NCBI RefSeq assembly: GCF_036227405.1
Contig: NZ_CP109473.1
Coordinates: forward strand, 2,046,001-2,110,000
Reading direction: 5' to 3'
DNA: 64,000 nt
Source of the DNA: Streptomyces sp. NBC_01460
GTDB taxonomy: Bacteria; Actinomycetota; Actinomycetes; Streptomycetales; Streptomycetaceae
Under the pieces are notes generated by a model. That model saw only the letters and a list, made by a program, of their open reading frames with translations, was not told the origin of the DNA and did no database searches. Made by a program: the position numbers and the translations under genes. Of this stretch, positions 17,408-27,304 are shown piece by piece; positions within the stretch are counted from its first letter, which is position 1, and every line of letters starts with the position of its first letter.

Positions 17408-18340
17408 GTGAACGAACTGCCGCAACAGCTGGCCAACGGTCTCGCACTCGGCGCGCTCTATGGCCTCATAGCCATCGGGTACACCATGGTGTACGGCATC
17501 GTCCAGCTCATCAATTTCGCCCACGGCGAGATCTTCATGATCGGGGGCTTCGGCGCCCTCACCACCTACCTCGCGCTCCCCAGCGGAACCTCGCTCATGG
17601 TGGTCATACCCCTCATGATCATCGGAGGTGCCATCGCCTCCGTCGCCGTGGCGACAGCCGCAGAACGCTTCGCCTACCGCCCCCTACGAGGCGCACCACG
17701 GCTGGCACCCCTCATCACCGCGATCGGCCTCTCGATCGTCCTCCAGCAGCTTGTCTGGGGCTTCTACCCCGACGCCAAGAAGCCGCGCAGCTTCCCCGAG
17801 TTCAAGGGCGAGTCGTTCAAGATCTTCGACAACCTCTACCTCCAGCGCGCCGACGCCTTCATCCTCGTCCTCGCCCCCCTGTGCATGCTCGCCCTCGGCA
17901 TGTTCGTCGCCAAGAGCCGCAGCGGCCGCGCCATGCAGGCCACCGCACAGGACCCCGACACGGCCAAGCTCATGGGCATCAACACCGACCGCATCATCGT
18001 GATGGCCTTCGCCATCGGAGCCGCGTTCGCCGCCATCGCAGCCGTCGCCTACGGACTCGACAAGGGCCAGATCAACTTCGAGATGGGCTTCCTCCTCGGA
18101 CTCAAAGCCTTCACCGCCGCCGTACTCGGCGGCATCGGCAACATCTACGGAGCCATGGTCGGCGGAGTCGTCCTCGGCCTCGCCGAAGCCCTCTCCATCG
18201 CCTACATCGAAGAAATCCCCGGCATGCAGCAGCTCGGCGGCGGCGCCTGGGCCAACGTCTGGGCATTCGTACTTCTCATCGTCGTCCTCCTCGTCAGGCC
18301 ACAAGGCCTGCTCGGTGAGCGCGTCGCGGATCGGGCGTGA
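17408..18340 (+). CDS. livH: Branched-chain amino acid ABC transporter, permease LivH
   Basis: 310 residues with about eight hydrophobic segments. The N-terminal motif ALYGLIAIGYTMVYGIVQLINFAHGEIFM and the later AVLGGIGNIYGAMVGGVVLG are hallmarks of LivH. The GTG start has a TCGGAGG site 8 bases upstream. Its stop codon overlaps the livM start. Confidence 0.95.
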   Translation: MNELPQQLANGLALGALYGLIAIGYTMVYGIVQLINFAHGEIFMIGGFGALTTYLALPSGTSLMVVIPLMIIGGAIASVAVATAAERFAYRPLRGAPRLAPLITAIGLSIVLQQLVWGFYPDAKKPRSFPEFKGESFKIFDNLYLQRADAFILVLAPLCMLALGMFVAKSRSGRAMQATAQDPDTAKLMGINTDRIIVMAFAIGAAFAAIAAVAYGLDKGQINFEMGFLLGLKAFTAAVLGGIGNIYGAMVGGVVLGLAEALSIAYIEEIPGMQQLGGGAWANVWAFVLLIVVLLVRPQGLLGERVADRA

Positions 18341-20075
18341 GAGCCATGACAACCGACACCACCACAACCGCCGCCGCCACCCCGGCCACCACCGAATCCC
18401 GGACCACGGCACTGCGCGGCCTCACCGCCCTCGGCGGCATCGCCACCATCGCCAGCACCTTCATGTCCTGGACCTACACCGACAAGTTCCCCGGCGACCT
18501 CACCGTCTACGGCTACCCCGGCGGCCTCCAGGTCCTCACCCTCACCGCGGGCATCCTCGTACTCCTGTACGCAGTCGCCGCCCTCGGCATCCGCGGCACC
18601 CGCTGGATCGCACCCACCGGCACCACCAGAGCCCTCCAGCTCCTCGCCCTCGGCGCCTTCGGCACCACCTGGTTCACCGTCATCGCCATCACCGTCGAAC
18701 TCGGCGGCGTCGTCAACCTCGAACCCGGCGGCTTCGTCGCAGCAGTGGCCTCCGCCATCCCGCTCGCCGCGTTCCTCCTCCCCGACGACACCCACAAAGC
18801 AGCACGCCCCAAGGAACTCCCCTCCTGGGCCGAGATCCTCATCATCGTCGCCGCCTTCGGCACCGGCCTCTTCGTCGTCACCTACGGCATCGACACCGAA
18901 TACGCCGAACTCTTCACCGGCTACATGATCACCGCCGGCTTCGCCGTCGGCGCCCTCTTCAAATCCGGCCTCATGGCCCGGCTCTCGGCACTCACCACCA
19001 AGTACCGCTCCATCGCCGTCGCCGCCGCCTTCGTCGCCGCCGCAGCATTCCCCTTCACCCAGAGCACCGACCAGTTCACCCTCATCGCGGTCAACATCCT
19101 CATCTTCGCGACCGTCGCACTCGGACTGAACATCGTCGTCGGCCTCGCCGGACTCCTCGACCTCGGATACGTCGCCTTCCTCGGCGTCGGCGCCTACACC
19201 GCAGCCCTCGTCTCCGGCACCACCGCCTCCGCCTTCGACGTCCACTTCCCCTTCTGGGCAGCGGTCCTCACCGGCGCAGCCGTCTCCCTCATCTTCGGCG
19301 TCGTCATCGGCGCCCCCACCCTCCGCCTCCGCGGCGACTACCTCGCCATCGTCACCCTCGGCTTCGGCGAGATCTTCCGCATCACCGTCGGCAACCTCGA
19401 CGGCGTCTCCGGACCCCAGGTCACCAACGGCCCCAACGGCGTACCCAACATCCCCGACCTCGTCTTCTTCGGATACGACTTCGGCGAATCCCACACCGTC
19501 CTCGGCTTCGAACTCGGCGGATACGCCAACTACTACCTACTCATGCTCCTCGCGATGATCCTCGTGGTCCTCGTCTTCAGCCGCGCAGGCAGCTCCCGCA
19601 TCGGCCGCGCCTGGGTCGCCATCCGCGAGGACGAGACCGCCGCCACCGCCATGGGCATCAACGGCTTCCGCGTCAAACTCATCGCCTTCGCCCTCGGCGC
19701 CACCCTCGCCGGCCTCGCCGGCACCGTCCAGGCCCACGTACAGAGCACCGTCGTCCCGGAGATGTACGTCTTCGCCGGACCCGTGCCGCCCAACTCCGCC
19801 TTCCTCCTCGCCGCAGTCATCCTCGGCGGCATGGGAACCATCAGCGGACCCCTCATCGGCGCCACCCTCCTGTACATGATCCCCGCGAAGCTGCAGTTCC
19901 TCCAGGACTACCAGCTCCTCGGCTTCGGCCTCGCACTCATCCTGCTGATGCGCTTCCGCCCCGAAGGCCTCATCGCCAACCGGCGCGCCCAGCTCGAATT
20001 CCACGAGACCGGCCAACTCGACACACCCGAGGGCACCCTGCCCGAATCCGGCGTCGGCACCGTGAAGGCGGGGGC

Positions 20076-20079
<4 letters not shown>
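18337..20079 (+). CDS. livM: Branched-chain amino acid ABC transporter, permease LivM
   Basis: 580 residues. The C-terminal 340 residues are a standard LivM permease (NIVVGLAGLLDLGYVAFLGVGAYT, APTLRLRGDYLAIVTLGFGEI, GRAWVAIREDETAATAMGIN). The first 240 residues form an extra hydrophobic N-terminal region with several membrane segments, longer than in E. coli LivM and usual for Streptomyces. The GTG at 18337 overlaps the livH stop as GTGA, like the livF start; an ATG 9 bases downstream is the alternative. Confidence 0.92.
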
Positions 20080-21013
<934 letters not shown>

Positions 21014-21017
<4 letters not shown>

Positions 21018-21730
21018 CCGCACTGCTCGAGGTCGAGGACCTCAGGGTCGCCTACGGCAAGATCGAAGCCGTCAAGGGAATCTCCTTCACCGTCGAAGCC
21101 GGGCAGGTCGTCACCCTCATCGGCACCAACGGCGCCGGCAAGACCACCACCCTGCGCACCCTCTCCGGCCTCCTCAAGCCCTCCGGCGGCCGGATCCTCT
21201 TCGACGGGAAACCCCTCAGCGGGATCCCCGCCCACAAGATCGTGGCACTGGGCCTCGCCCACTCCCCCGAGGGCCGCCACATCTTCCCCCGCCTCAGCAT
21301 CACGGAGAACCTCCAGCTCGGAGCGTTCCTCCGCACCGACAAAGCGGGCATCGAGAAGGACATCCAGCGCGCCTACGACCTCTTCCCCATCCTCGGGGAA
21401 CGACGCAAGCAGGCCGCCGGAACCCTCTCGGGCGGCGAGCAGCAGATGCTCGCCATGGGACGCGCGCTCATGTCCCAGCCCAAGCTCCTCATGCTCGACG
21501 AACCCTCCATGGGCCTCTCCCCGATCATGATGCAGAAGATCATGGAGACCATCGTCGAGCTCAAGGCATCGGGCACGACGATCCTGCTCGTCGAGCAGAA
21601 CGCCCAGGCCGCCCTCTCCCTCGCGGACCAGGGCCACGTCATGGAGGTCGGCAAGGTCGTCCTCTCCGGCACCGGCGCCGACCTGCTCCACGACGAGTCG
21701 GTCCGCAAGGCCTACCTCGGCGAGGACTGA
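21014..21730 (+). CDS. livF: Branched-chain amino acid ABC transporter, ATPase LivF
   Basis: 238 residues, full length. Walker A GTNGAGKTTTLRTLSG, signature LSGGEQQMLAMGRALM and Walker B LLMLDEPSMGLSP. It pairs with LivG to drive LivHM. Start GTG overlaps the livG stop and is preceded by GAAGGGGAAGG. Last gene of the operon, closed by a long hairpin. Confidence 0.96.
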
Positions 21731-21749
21731 GCACCACCCCACGCCCCAC

Positions 21750-21793
21750 GAGAAGGGCCCGCTCCCGGAACGTCCCGGGAGCGGGCCCTTCTC
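21750..21793. terminator. Strong bidirectional terminator between livF and pdtaR
   Basis: 19-bp stem beginning GAGAAGGGCCCGCTCCCGG with its exact complement, 6-base loop; serves the two convergent genes. Confidence 0.92.
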
Positions 21794-21813
21794 CTGTACG
21801 GCTGCGCGGCTGC

Positions 21814-22470
21814 CTACTCGGCGGCCTTCTTCTTCTCGTCGGCGTCCTCGATCAGCGCCTCGGCCAGCTGCTGCATCGACATCCGCCGGTCCATCGACGT
21901 CTTCTGGATCCAGCGGAACGCGGCCGGCTCCGACAGCCCGTAGTCCGTCTGCAGAATGCTCTTCGCCCGGTCCACCAGCTTCCGGGTCTCCAGCCGCTGC
22001 GACAGGTCCGCGATCTCGCTCTCCAGCGCCTTCAGCTCCGCGAACCGGGACACGGCCATCTCGATGGCCGGAACCACATCGCTCTTGCTGAACGGCTTCA
22101 CCAGATACGCCATCGCCCCGGCGTCCCGGGCCCGCTCGACCAGATCCCGCTGCGAGAACGCCGTCAGCATCAGAACCGGGGCGATCGACTCCTCGGTGAT
22201 CTTCTCGGCGGCGGAGATCCCGTCGAGGACCGGCATCTTCACATCGAGGATCACGAGGTCGGGACGGTGCTCCCGGGCCAGCTCGACGGCCTGCTGCCCG
22301 TCCCCGGCCTCGCCGACGACCGAGTAGCCCTCTTCCTCCAGCATCTCTTTGAGGTCGAGGCGGATCAGCGCCTCGTCCTCGGCGATGACGACGCGGGTCG
22401 TCAGCGGCGGGACGTGCGACTTGTCGTCGTCGACGGCGTCTACGGGCTGGGGCGACTCGGGCGTGGTCAC
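21814..22470 (-). CDS. pdtaR: ANTAR-domain response regulator (PdtaR-like)
   Basis: 218 residues. A receiver domain (about 25-140) has the acidic pair ED at 31-32, phospho-acceptor Asp76 in LVILDVKMP, Thr in LMLTAF and Lys in LVKPF. The C-terminal ANTAR domain (about 150-212, LETRKLVDRAKSILQTDYGLSEPAAF) binds dual-hexaloop RNA and prevents transcription termination in known family members. The partner histidine kinase PdtaS is not adjacent. The GTG at 22470 has an AAGGAGC site upstream. No ANTAR target RNA could be recognised in the window. Confidence 0.93.
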   Translation of the reverse strand: MTTPESPQPVDAVDDDKSHVPPLTTRVVIAEDEALIRLDLKEMLEEEGYSVVGEAGDGQQAVELAREHRPDLVILDVKMPVLDGISAAEKITEESIAPVLMLTAFSQRDLVERARDAGAMAYLVKPFSKSDVVPAIEMAVSRFAELKALESEIADLSQRLETRKLVDRAKSILQTDYGLSEPAAFRWIQKTSMDRRMSMQQLAEALIEDADEKKKAAE

Positions 22471-22518
22471 GGGGCTCCTTGGTATGGGGCATGTACTGCT
22501 GCGGAGCAGCCTACCTAC

Positions 22519-22548
22519 CTGCCATGCCCTACGGTCACCAGGTACACT
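22519..22548 (+). promoter_or_regulatory. Probable promoter of tRNA-Leu
   Basis: CTGCCA (22519-22524) and TACACT (22543-22548) with 18-base spacing would start transcription about 10 bases before the tRNA. Match to the -35 consensus is 4 of 6. Confidence 0.5.
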
Positions 22549-22564
22549 TCTGTCCGGCTAGCGA

Positions 22565-22648
22565 GCCGGGTTGGCGCAATTGGCGGACGCGGAGGTCTCA
22601 AACACCTCTGCCCGAAAGGGCATGTGGGTTCGAATCCCATACCCGGCA
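22565..22648 (+). tRNA. tRNA-Leu (anticodon CAA)
   Basis: 84 bases with acceptor stem GCCGGGT/ACCCGGC and discriminator A. The anticodon arm GAGGT-CTCAAAC-ACCTC places CAA at the anticodon, reading TTG. A long variable arm (TGCCC-GAAA-GGGCA) marks it as type II, consistent with Leu. The T arm GTGGG-TTCGAAT-CCCAT is standard. CCA is not encoded. Confidence 0.96.
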
Positions 22649-22654
22649 CATCAT

Positions 22655-22692
22655 GAATGCGGATGCTCACGTTCTCGTGAACATCCGCATTC
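22655..22692 (+). terminator. Terminator of tRNA-Leu
   Basis: GAATGCGGATG pairs with CATCCGCATTC (11 bp) with an inner CACG/CGTG stem, 6 bases after the tRNA. Confidence 0.85.
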
Positions 22693-22731
22693 TGCTGCCC
22701 ATCGCGTCGTGATGTCACACAGAGTGGCGGC

Positions 22732-23520
22732 ATGATCTTCCATGGAATGGAAGTGCGCCAGAAGGCGCTCGACCTTCTCAATACCGGCACGCCGGGCGCT
22801 GAAGTCGCTCGCCGACTAAATGTGCCGCGCGGCACGGTCTCGTACTGGCTCCATATGGAGCGCTCCAAGCGGGGCACTTGCCCGGGTGCCCGGACACCTT
22901 CTTGCCACCGGTGCGACGGCGTCGGGCTCGCCGAGTCCGCCTACATCTACCTCTTGGGCCTATACCTGGGAGACGGCCACATCAGCCAGCACGCCCAGCA
23001 CCGGACGCCGAACCTGATGATCACTCTTGACGACTGCTGGCCGGGCATCCAGGACGAGGCAGAGGCGGCACTCCGCGGGGTATTCCCCGACAACGCCACG
23101 TGCCGGGTACGCAAGCCCGGCTGCCACAACATCAAGGTCTACTCCAAGCACCTTCTGTGCCTGTTCCCGCAGCACGGTCCAGGCAGGAAGCACGAGCGTG
23201 AGATCGCGCTGGAGGCCTGGCAACAGGAGCTCGTCGATGCGAACCCCTGGGCCTTCGTTCGTGGACTCATCCACTCCGACGGTTGCCGTATCACCAACTG
23301 GACCACCCGCATGGTCGGCGGAATCCGTAAGCGCTACGAGTACCCCCGGTACTGGTTCACCAACGTCTCCGACGACATCCGCCGGCTCTACACCGACACC
23401 TTGGACAAGCTCGGTATCGAGTGGACGCACTGCACCCGCGCGGGCAAGGAGTACAACATCTCCGTAGCCCGACGGGCGTCCGTCGCCCTCATGGACGCTC
23501 ACGTCGGGCCGAAGTACTGA
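22732..23520 (+). CDS. Free-standing HTH-LAGLIDADG homing-endonuclease-like protein
   Basis: 262 residues. An N-terminal helix-turn-helix (about residues 8-45, ALDLLNTGTPGAEVARRLNV) resembles resolvase/transposase-type HTHs. A Cys-containing linker (CPGARTPSCHRC) follows. Two motifs then match LAGLIDADG helices: IYLLGLYLGDGH (72-83) and AFVRGLIHSDG (174-184), each ending in an acidic residue, as in single-chain LAGLIDADG enzymes. No intein or intron host gene surrounds it. It sits 83 bases after tRNA-Leu and ends 6 bases before the convergent pyk stop. It could be an endonuclease, or a descendant used as a DNA-binding regulator. An ATG at 22747 is an alternative start. Confidence 0.7.
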   Translation: MIFHGMEVRQKALDLLNTGTPGAEVARRLNVPRGTVSYWLHMERSKRGTCPGARTPSCHRCDGVGLAESAYIYLLGLYLGDGHISQHAQHRTPNLMITLDDCWPGIQDEAEAALRGVFPDNATCRVRKPGCHNIKVYSKHLLCLFPQHGPGRKHEREIALEAWQQELVDANPWAFVRGLIHSDGCRITNWTTRMVGGIRKRYEYPRYWFTNVSDDIRRLYTDTLDKLGIEWTHCTRAGKEYNISVARRASVALMDAHVGPKY

Positions 23521-23526
23521 CGACCG

Positions 23527-24960
23527 TTACTTCGGGCTGTCGTCCTCGCCGATGTGGTGTACCCGTACCAGGTTCGTCGAGCCCGCGACCCCGGGCGGGG
23601 AACCGGCCGTGATGACGACGATGTCGCCCTTCTGGCAGCGGCCGATCCGCAGCAGTTCCTCGTCGACCTGCGCCACCATCGCGTCCGTCGACTCCACGTG
23701 CGGTCCCAGGAACGTCTCGACGCCCCACGTGAGGTTCAGCTGCGCGCGGGTGGCCGGGTCCGGGGTGAAGGCGAGGAGCGGGATCGGGGAGCGGTAGCGG
23801 GAGAGGCGCTTGACGGTGTCGCCGCTCTGGGTGAAGGCCACCAGGAACTTGGCGCCGAGGAAGTCGCCCATCTCAGCTGCCGCGCGGGCGACCGCGCCGC
23901 CCTGGGTGCGGGGCTTGTTGCGGTCGGTGAGGGGCGGGAGGCCCTTGGCGAGGATGTCCTCCTCGGCGGCTTCGACGATGCGGGCCATGGTGCGGACGGT
24001 CTCGACGGGGTATTTGCCGACGCTGGTCTCGCCGGAGAGCATCACGGCGTCCGTGCCGTCGATGACGGCGTTGGCGACGTCGGAGGCCTCGGCGCGGGTG
24101 GGTCGGGAGTTGTCGATCATCGAGTCGAGCATCTGGGTGGCGACGATGACCGGCTTGGCGTTGCGCTTGGCGAGCTTGATGGCGCGCTTCTGGACGATGG
24201 GGACCTGTTCGAGGGGCATTTCGACGCCGAGGTCGCCGCGGGCGACCATGATGCCGTCGAAGGCGGCGACGATGTCGTCGATGTTGTCGACGGCCTGGGG
24301 CTTCTCGACCTTGGCGATGACGGGGAGGCGGCGGTCCTCCTCGTCCATGATGCGGTGGACGTCGTCGATGTCGCGTCCGCTGCGGACGAAGGAGAGGGCG
24401 ATGACGTCGGCGCCGGTGCGGAGGGCCCAGCGGAGGTCGTCGATGTCCTTTTCGGAGAGGGCGGGGACGGAGACGGCGACTCCGGGGAGGTTGAGTCCTT
24501 TGTGGTCGGAGACCATGCCGCCTTCGATGACGGTGGTGTGGACGCGGGGTCCGTCGACGTCGGTGACTTCGAGGGTGACGCGGCCGTCGTCGATGAGGAT
24601 GCGTTCGCCGGCGGTGACGTCGGCGGCGAGTCCGTCGTAGGTGGTGCCGCAGGTGGTGCGGTCGCCTTCCATGGGTTCGACGGTGATGGTGAAGTCGTCG
24701 CCGCGTTCAAGGAGTACGGGGCCTTCGGCGAAGCGGCCGAGGCGGATCTTCGGGCCTTGAAGGTCGGCGAGGATTCCTACGCTGCGGCCGGTTTCTTCGG
24801 ATGCTTTGCGTACGCGGTGGTAGCGCTCTTCGTGTTCGGCGTAGGTGCCGTGGCTGAGGTTGAGGCGGGCGATGTCCATTCCCGCTTCGACGAGTGCCTT
24901 GATCTGCTCGTATGTGTCGGTTGCGGGGCCCAGGGTACAAACGATTTTTGCTCGGCGCAT
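23527..24960 (-). CDS. pyk: Pyruvate kinase
   Basis: 477 residues, normal length without the extra C-terminal phosphohistidine domain of some firmicutes. Begins MRRAKIVCTLGPA; the catalytic region has VIAKVEKPQAV (active Lys), MVARGDLGVEMP for Mg/ADP binding and ATQMLDSMIDNSRPTRAEASD. It makes pyruvate and ATP from phosphoenolpyruvate and ADP. The coding strand is strongly C-rich toward its N-terminal half. Monocistronic, divergent from the nucleotidase gene. Confidence 0.97.
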   Translation of the reverse strand: MRRAKIVCTLGPATDTYEQIKALVEAGMDIARLNLSHGTYAEHEERYHRVRKASEETGRSVGILADLQGPKIRLGRFAEGPVLLERGDDFTITVEPMEGDRTTCGTTYDGLAADVTAGERILIDDGRVTLEVTDVDGPRVHTTVIEGGMVSDHKGLNLPGVAVSVPALSEKDIDDLRWALRTGADVIALSFVRSGRDIDDVHRIMDEEDRRLPVIAKVEKPQAVDNIDDIVAAFDGIMVARGDLGVEMPLEQVPIVQKRAIKLAKRNAKPVIVATQMLDSMIDNSRPTRAEASDVANAVIDGTDAVMLSGETSVGKYPVETVRTMARIVEAAEEDILAKGLPPLTDRNKPRTQGGAVARAAAEMGDFLGAKFLVAFTQSGDTVKRLSRYRSPIPLLAFTPDPATRAQLNLTWGVETFLGPHVESTDAMVAQVDEELLRIGRCQKGDIVVITAGSPPGVAGSTNLVRVHHIGEDDSPK

Positions 24961-24976
24961 GGTTCGAGCCTAGACC

Positions 24977-24994
24977 TTACCTGCGGGTAGGTAA
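24977..24994. promoter_or_regulatory. Palindrome upstream of pyk
   Basis: TTACCT-GCGGGT-AGGTAA, perfect 6-bp arms, 17 bases before the pyk start in a divergent intergenic region. Could be an operator; the binding protein is unknown. Confidence 0.35.
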
Positions 24995-25208
24995 TTGTCT
25001 CTGCGTGACTGACCAACAGCCTTTGGGTGAAGGGTTATTGACAACTGTTGAATTGTGCGGCGGCGCGCTCCGATGAGCGTGCGCCGGGTCGGTCGGGTGC
25101 GGGGTGCGGGGGTGCTGGTCACCAGATCGAAACCTGCGTGGGGTGTTGCGGGTGGGGTCGGGCGGGTCAGAATCTACGCGCGTTGTTCGCTCGAACGAGG
25201 AGTCAAGG

Positions 25209-27020
25209 ATGCCGTTGAACCGTAGGACGTTTCTGGGCCGTTCGGCTGTCGCCGGTGCGGGTGTGGCGCTGGCGGGAGGGGTCGGGGCGGGGCCGGCGGT
25301 GGCCTCGGGGTCGCAGGGTCACGGTCATGGGCGTCCGCCGAAGCGGTACTCGTTCACGGTGATGGGGACGACGGATCTGCACGGGAACGTCTTCAACTGG
25401 GACTACTTCACGGACAAGGAGTTCGACGACAAGGCGCACAACGACGTCGGTCTGGCGAAGATCTCGACGCTGGTGAACGAGATCCGGGAGGACCGGGGCC
25501 GGAGTAACACGTTGCTGATCGATGCGGGTGACACGATCCAGGGCACGCAGCTGTCGTACTACTACGCGAAGATCGATCCGATCACGGCGAAGCGTGGGCC
25601 GGTGCATCCGATGGCGCAGGCGATGAACAAGATCGGCTATGACGCCGCGGCGTTGGGGAATCACGAGTTCAACTACGGGATTCCGGTGTTGCGGAAGTTC
25701 GAGGAGCAGTGTGATTTTCCGCTGCTGGGGGCGAATGCGCTGGATGCGAAGACGTTGCGGCCGGCGTTCGCGCCGTATGTGATCAAGCGGGTGCGTACGC
25801 CGCACGGTCGTGATGTGCGGGTGGCGGTGCTGGGGTTGACGAATCCGGGGATCGCGATCTGGGACAAGGCGAATGTGGGCGGGAAGATGGTGTTCCCGGG
25901 TCTGGAGGAGCAGGCGGCGAAGTGGGTGCCGAAGCTTCGTTCGATGGGTGCGGATGTGGTGATCGTGTCGGCGCATTCGGGTTCGTCGGGTACGTCGTCG
26001 TACGGGGATCAGTTGCCGTACGTGGAGAACGCGGCGGGTCTGGTGGCGGAGCAGGTGCCGGGGATCGACGCGATTCTGGTGGGTCACGCGCACTCGGAGA
26101 TTCCTGAGTACTTCGTGACGAACAAGGAGACGGGGAAGCGGGTCGTTCTCTCGGAGCCGTTGAAGTGGGGGCAGCGGTTGACGCTGTTCGATTTTGATCT
26201 GGTGTGGGAGAAGGGTCGTTGGGTGGTCGAGAAGGTCGGTGCTTCGGTGCTGAACTCGAACGCCGTGCCGGAGGACCCGCGGATCACGTCGATGCTCGGG
26301 GATGAGCATGCGAAGGTCGTGGCGTATGTGAATCAGGTGATCGGTACGTCGGTGGCGGCGATGTCGACGGTGGATGCGCCGTGGAAGGACGAGCCGGTCA
26401 TCGATCTGATCAATCTGGTGCAGGCGGAGACGGTGAAGGGGGCGCTCGCGGGTGGGGAGTACGGGGCGTTGCCTGTGCTGTCGCAGGCGGCGTGTTTCTC
26501 GCGTACGGCGGCGATTCCTGCGGGTGAGGTGACGATCAAGGATGCGGCGGGGTTGTATCCGTTCGAGAACACGTTGGAGGCGAGGCTTCTGACGGGTGCG
26601 CAGTTGAAGGATTATCTGGAGTATTCGGCGAAGTATTACGTGCAGACGGCTGCGGGGTCGCCGGTGGATACGTCGAAGTTGACGAATGCGGAGAACATTC
26701 CGGATTACAACTATGACGTGGTGTCGGGGGTGTCGTACGACATCGATATCGCGAAGCCGGTGGGTTCGCGGATCGTGGGGTTGTCGTTCGAGGGGGCGCC
26801 GGTGGATCCGGCGGCGCAGTTCGTGTTCGCGGTGAACAATTACCGGGCGAGTGGTGGGGGTAATTTCCCGCATGTGCCGGGTGCGAAGCAGTTGTGGGCG
26901 AATTCGGATGAGATCCGGAACACGATCATCGGGTGGGTGCAGGCGAAGGGTTCGGTGGATCCGGCGGAGTTCGCGTCGGTGGACTGGCGTCTGACGCGGG
27001 ATGGTGTGCCGGTGTTCTGA
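25209..27020 (+). CDS. TAT-exported 5'-nucleotidase / metallophosphatase
   Basis: 603 residues. The N-terminus has a twin-arginine signal (LNRRTFLGRSAVAG). The calcineurin-like metallophosphatase domain (about 45-340) shows all metal motifs: TTDLHGN, DAGDTIQG, LGNHEFNYG, SAHSG and GHAHSEIPE. The C-terminal 5'-nucleotidase domain (about 350-600) carries LYPFENTLEARLLTGAQL and NNYRASGGGNFP. It should hydrolyse nucleotides or 2',3'-cyclic nucleotides outside the membrane for phosphate and nucleoside salvage. ATG at 25209 has GAGGAG 9 bases upstream. Codon third positions are G/T-rich (TTG, GAT, TAT), unlike the C-ending liv genes. Confidence 0.93.
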   Translation: MPLNRRTFLGRSAVAGAGVALAGGVGAGPAVASGSQGHGHGRPPKRYSFTVMGTTDLHGNVFNWDYFTDKEFDDKAHNDVGLAKISTLVNEIREDRGRSNTLLIDAGDTIQGTQLSYYYAKIDPITAKRGPVHPMAQAMNKIGYDAAALGNHEFNYGIPVLRKFEEQCDFPLLGANALDAKTLRPAFAPYVIKRVRTPHGRDVRVAVLGLTNPGIAIWDKANVGGKMVFPGLEEQAAKWVPKLRSMGADVVIVSAHSGSSGTSSYGDQLPYVENAAGLVAEQVPGIDAILVGHAHSEIPEYFVTNKETGKRVVLSEPLKWGQRLTLFDFDLVWEKGRWVVEKVGASVLNSNAVPEDPRITSMLGDEHAKVVAYVNQVIGTSVAAMSTVDAPWKDEPVIDLINLVQAETVKGALAGGEYGALPVLSQAACFSRTAAIPAGEVTIKDAAGLYPFENTLEARLLTGAQLKDYLEYSAKYYVQTAAGSPVDTSKLTNAENIPDYNYDVVSGVSYDIDIAKPVGSRIVGLSFEGAPVDPAAQFVFAVNNYRASGGGNFPHVPGAKQLWANSDEIRNTIIGWVQAKGSVDPAEFASVDWRLTRDGVPVF

Positions 27021-27048
27021 CCGGTTCGCGGTCTGCTGGTCGGTGTGG

Positions 27049-27080
27049 GGCGGCCGTTCTCCTTGGGGAGGGCGGCCGCC
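27049..27080 (+). terminator. Hairpin terminator after nucleotidase
   Basis: GGCGGCCG pairs with CGGCCGCC, with an inner CTCC/GGAG stem, 28 bases after the stop codon. Confidence 0.8.
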
Positions 27081-27304
27081 GTCTTCGTGGTGCCTGGCGG
27101 GGGCAGGCGGTTGCCGGGATCGTGCTGGGCCCCGGCTGGGTGAGTCCTGCCAGGGTGATGGTGATTCCGGGGTCTGGCCGTGTGCGGGCTGCCGCGGCTG
27201 GTGACTTCGGTGGTCTGTGGTGGTGGGTTTCAGCCGTGTGGTCGGGGACCTGGCTGGAAGCCGTGCTTGTCCTGGAGTGCGGTCCAGCGCCTAGCGTCTC
27301 GGTC

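Noticed and set aside
18202..19494. Acidic 430-codon frame opposite livM
   Set aside because: Repetitive Glu/Gly/Asp composition, the reverse complement of livM codons.
18315..20075. Upstream extension of the livG frame through livM
   Set aside because: The first 587 codons are His/Arg/Pro-rich readthrough in a shadow frame of livM; the ABC domain starts after the GTGA overlap.
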